The notes under the pieces were generated by a model. That model had not been told where the DNA came from, did no database searches, and worked only from the letters and a program-made list of their open reading frames with translations. Made by a program: the position numbers and the translations under genes. Source: Curtobacterium sp. 'Ferrero' (GTDB lineage: Bacteria > Actinomycetota > Actinomycetes > Actinomycetales > Microbacteriaceae). From it: a stretch of 64,000 nucleotides of DNA. Positions 62,809 through 64,000 of the stretch are shown piece after piece. Within the stretch, counting starts at the first letter, position 1. Each line of letters begins with the position of its first letter. Location: positions 62,001-126,000 of the forward strand of contig NZ_NXIA01000001.1 in NCBI RefSeq assembly GCF_002412165.1. Reading direction: 5' to 3'.

Positions 62809-64000
62809 TCAGCCGAGGAGGGGCCGCTGCGCCGCGACCTGCTGCTCGTAGGCGGCACGGGCCTGCTGGGTGCTCGGCAGGGTGGAGGTCTCGGCGACCG
62901 GCACGTCCCACCAGCCGTCGCCGTCGGGGGCGTACCGGAGCGGGTCGGCGTGGACGTGCACGAGGGTGGTGTGGTCGTTCGCCTTCGCACGCCGGACCGC
63001 CGCGGTGAGGTCGGCGACGGCGTCCGGGCCGGGCTGGACCTCGATGACGTCGACCCCGTACGACCGGGCGTTCGCCGCGAGGTCGACGGGCAGCACCTCG
63101 TCGTTCTCGAACGATCCGGTGTCGTCGCGGTAGCGGTACCTCGTGCCGTACCGCTCCGACCCGACGGTCTCGGACAGGTGCCCGATCGACGCGAACCCGT
63201 CGTTCTGGACCAGGACGACGACGATCTTGATCCCCTCCGCGACGGCGGTGACGAGCTCGGTGTGGAGCATCAGGTAGGACCCGTCCCCCACCATGACGAT
63301 CACGTCGCGGTCGGGAGCGGCGCGCCGCACACCGAGGCCGCCCGCGATCTCGTAGCCCATGCACGAGAACGCGTACTCGACGTGGTACCCGAGCGGGTCG
63401 CGGACGCGCCAGAGCTTGTGCAGGTCGCCCGGCAGCGATCCGGCGGCCTGGACCACGACGTCCCGCGGGTCGGTGGCGGCGTGCACGGCGCCGATGATCT
63501 CCGGCTGACCGGGGACCGCCAGGCCGGACGGCGCGAACGCGGCGTCGACGACGGCGTCCCACTCCTGCTTGCGCTGCGCGATCTCGGCTGCGTAGCCCGC
63601 TTCGACGGCGTACGCCGATCCGGACGTGAGCGACGCGGTCAACGCGACCAGTGCCTCCCGGGCGTCCGCGACCACCGGGAGCTGCGTGCCGTGCTTGTAC
63701 GCGTCGAACGCGGCGACGTTGATGTTGACGAACGTGACGTCCGGGTCCTGGAACGCAGTGCGGGACGCCGTGGTGAAGTCGCTGTACCGCGTGCCGATGC
63801 CGATCACGACGTCGGCCCGGCCCGCGATCGCGTTGGCCGCGGCGGTGCCCGTCGCCCCGATCCCGCCGAGGTACTGCGGGTGGTCCCAGACGAGCGAACC
63901 ACCACCGGCCTGCGACGTGCCGACCGGGATGCCGGTCGCCTCGACGAACGCGGCGAGCTCCTGCTCGGCACCGGAGTAGAGGACCCCGCCGCCCGCGACG
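62809..64000 (-). CDS. iolD: Trihydroxycyclohexane-1,2-dione hydrolase IolD (C-terminal part)
   Basis: The last 397 codons of a thiamine-diphosphate enzyme; the start lies beyond the right edge. The TPP motif is GDGSYLMLHTELVTAVAEG with the NDGFASIG continuation; the central domain has SQAGGGSLVWDHPQYLGGIGATGTAAANAI and VVIGIGTRYSDF. IolD opens the ring of the diketone in myo-inositol breakdown. The RYGTRYRYRDDTG and FENDEVLPVDL segments are specific for IolD among TPP enzymes. It is the first visible gene of the operon. Confidence 0.92.
   Translation of the reverse strand, partial: VAGGGVLYSGAEQELAAFVEATGIPVGTSQAGGGSLVWDHPQYLGGIGATGTAAANAIAGRADVVIGIGTRYSDFTTASRTAFQDPDVTFVNINVAAFDAYKHGTQLPVVADAREALVALTASLTSGSAYAVEAGYAAEIAQRKQEWDAVVDAAFAPSGLAVPGQPEIIGAVHAATDPRDVVVQAAGSLPGDLHKLWRVRDPLGYHVEYAFSCMGYEIAGGLGVRRAAPDRDVIVMVGDGSYLMLHTELVTAVAEGIKIVVVLVQNDGFASIGHLSETVGSERYGTRYRYRDDTGSFENDEVLPVDLAANARSYGVDVIEVQPGPDAVADLTAAVRRAKANDHTTLVHVHADPLRYAPDGDGWWDVPVAETSTLPSTQQARAAYEQQVAAQRPLLG

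Overview
The window is about 70% G+C, uses GTG starts very often, and carries mycothiol biosynthesis (MshB), a 7Fe ferredoxin beside DapC, the succinylase lysine genes, a DUF3117 protein and TatB. Together these point to an actinobacterium of the family Microbacteriaceae, most like Curtobacterium (genus is inference). No rRNA, tRNA, CRISPR array or insertion sequence was seen.

Layout. 0.1-5.5 kb: a gene end and repeat cluster, tatB, an O-methyltransferase, an AAA ATPase, DUF3117, an AI-2E-type exporter and a foreign-looking Tat-exported beta-helix protein. 5.6-12.7 kb: core metabolism (GT-C mannosyltransferase, dapE, dapD, a decayed hydrolase, citrate synthase, dapC, fdxA). 12.7-20.1 kb: mshB fused to a membrane domain, a lipoprotein, an M20 amidohydrolase, typA/bipA, a CPBP protease, a peroxiredoxin and a PH-like membrane protein. 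20.3-32.5 kb: two complete peptide ABC importers, each with a fused DppD-DppF ATPase, facing each other across a small PH-like gene. 32.7-39.6 kb: an S9 peptidase and the glycine cleavage operon gcvTHP behind a tandem glycine riboswitch. 39.7-49.7 kb: BlaI/M56 pair, FusB-like FBP protein, two alpha/beta hydrolases with an XRE/MmyB regulator, LysR, GNATs, MalY-type aminotransferase, PEP-mutase-family enzyme, HD protein. 49.7-53.6 kb: an accessory patch of small unknown genes with a helix-turn-helix/nucleotidyltransferase fusion and a DUF3800 protein. 53.8-58.0 kb: ychF, hydrolase, Bcr/CflA drug exporter with divergent MarR regulator, DEDDh exonuclease. 58.1-64.0 kb: GntR/UTRA regulator, tautomerase and the end of an inositol-catabolism-like operon (iolD, iolE/H-like, iolG-like, transaldolase), which runs off the right edge.

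Regulatory style. More than twenty genes have a TANNNT -10 hexamer ending about 6-9 nt before the start codon, so leaderless mRNAs appear to be the rule. Strong hairpins sit at gene ends. A 42-48 bp perfect or near-perfect palindrome recurs four times directly behind genes. Several genes have tandem duplications at their 3' ends. Clear operator candidates occur in the MarR/MFS, GntR and peptide-transporter promoters.
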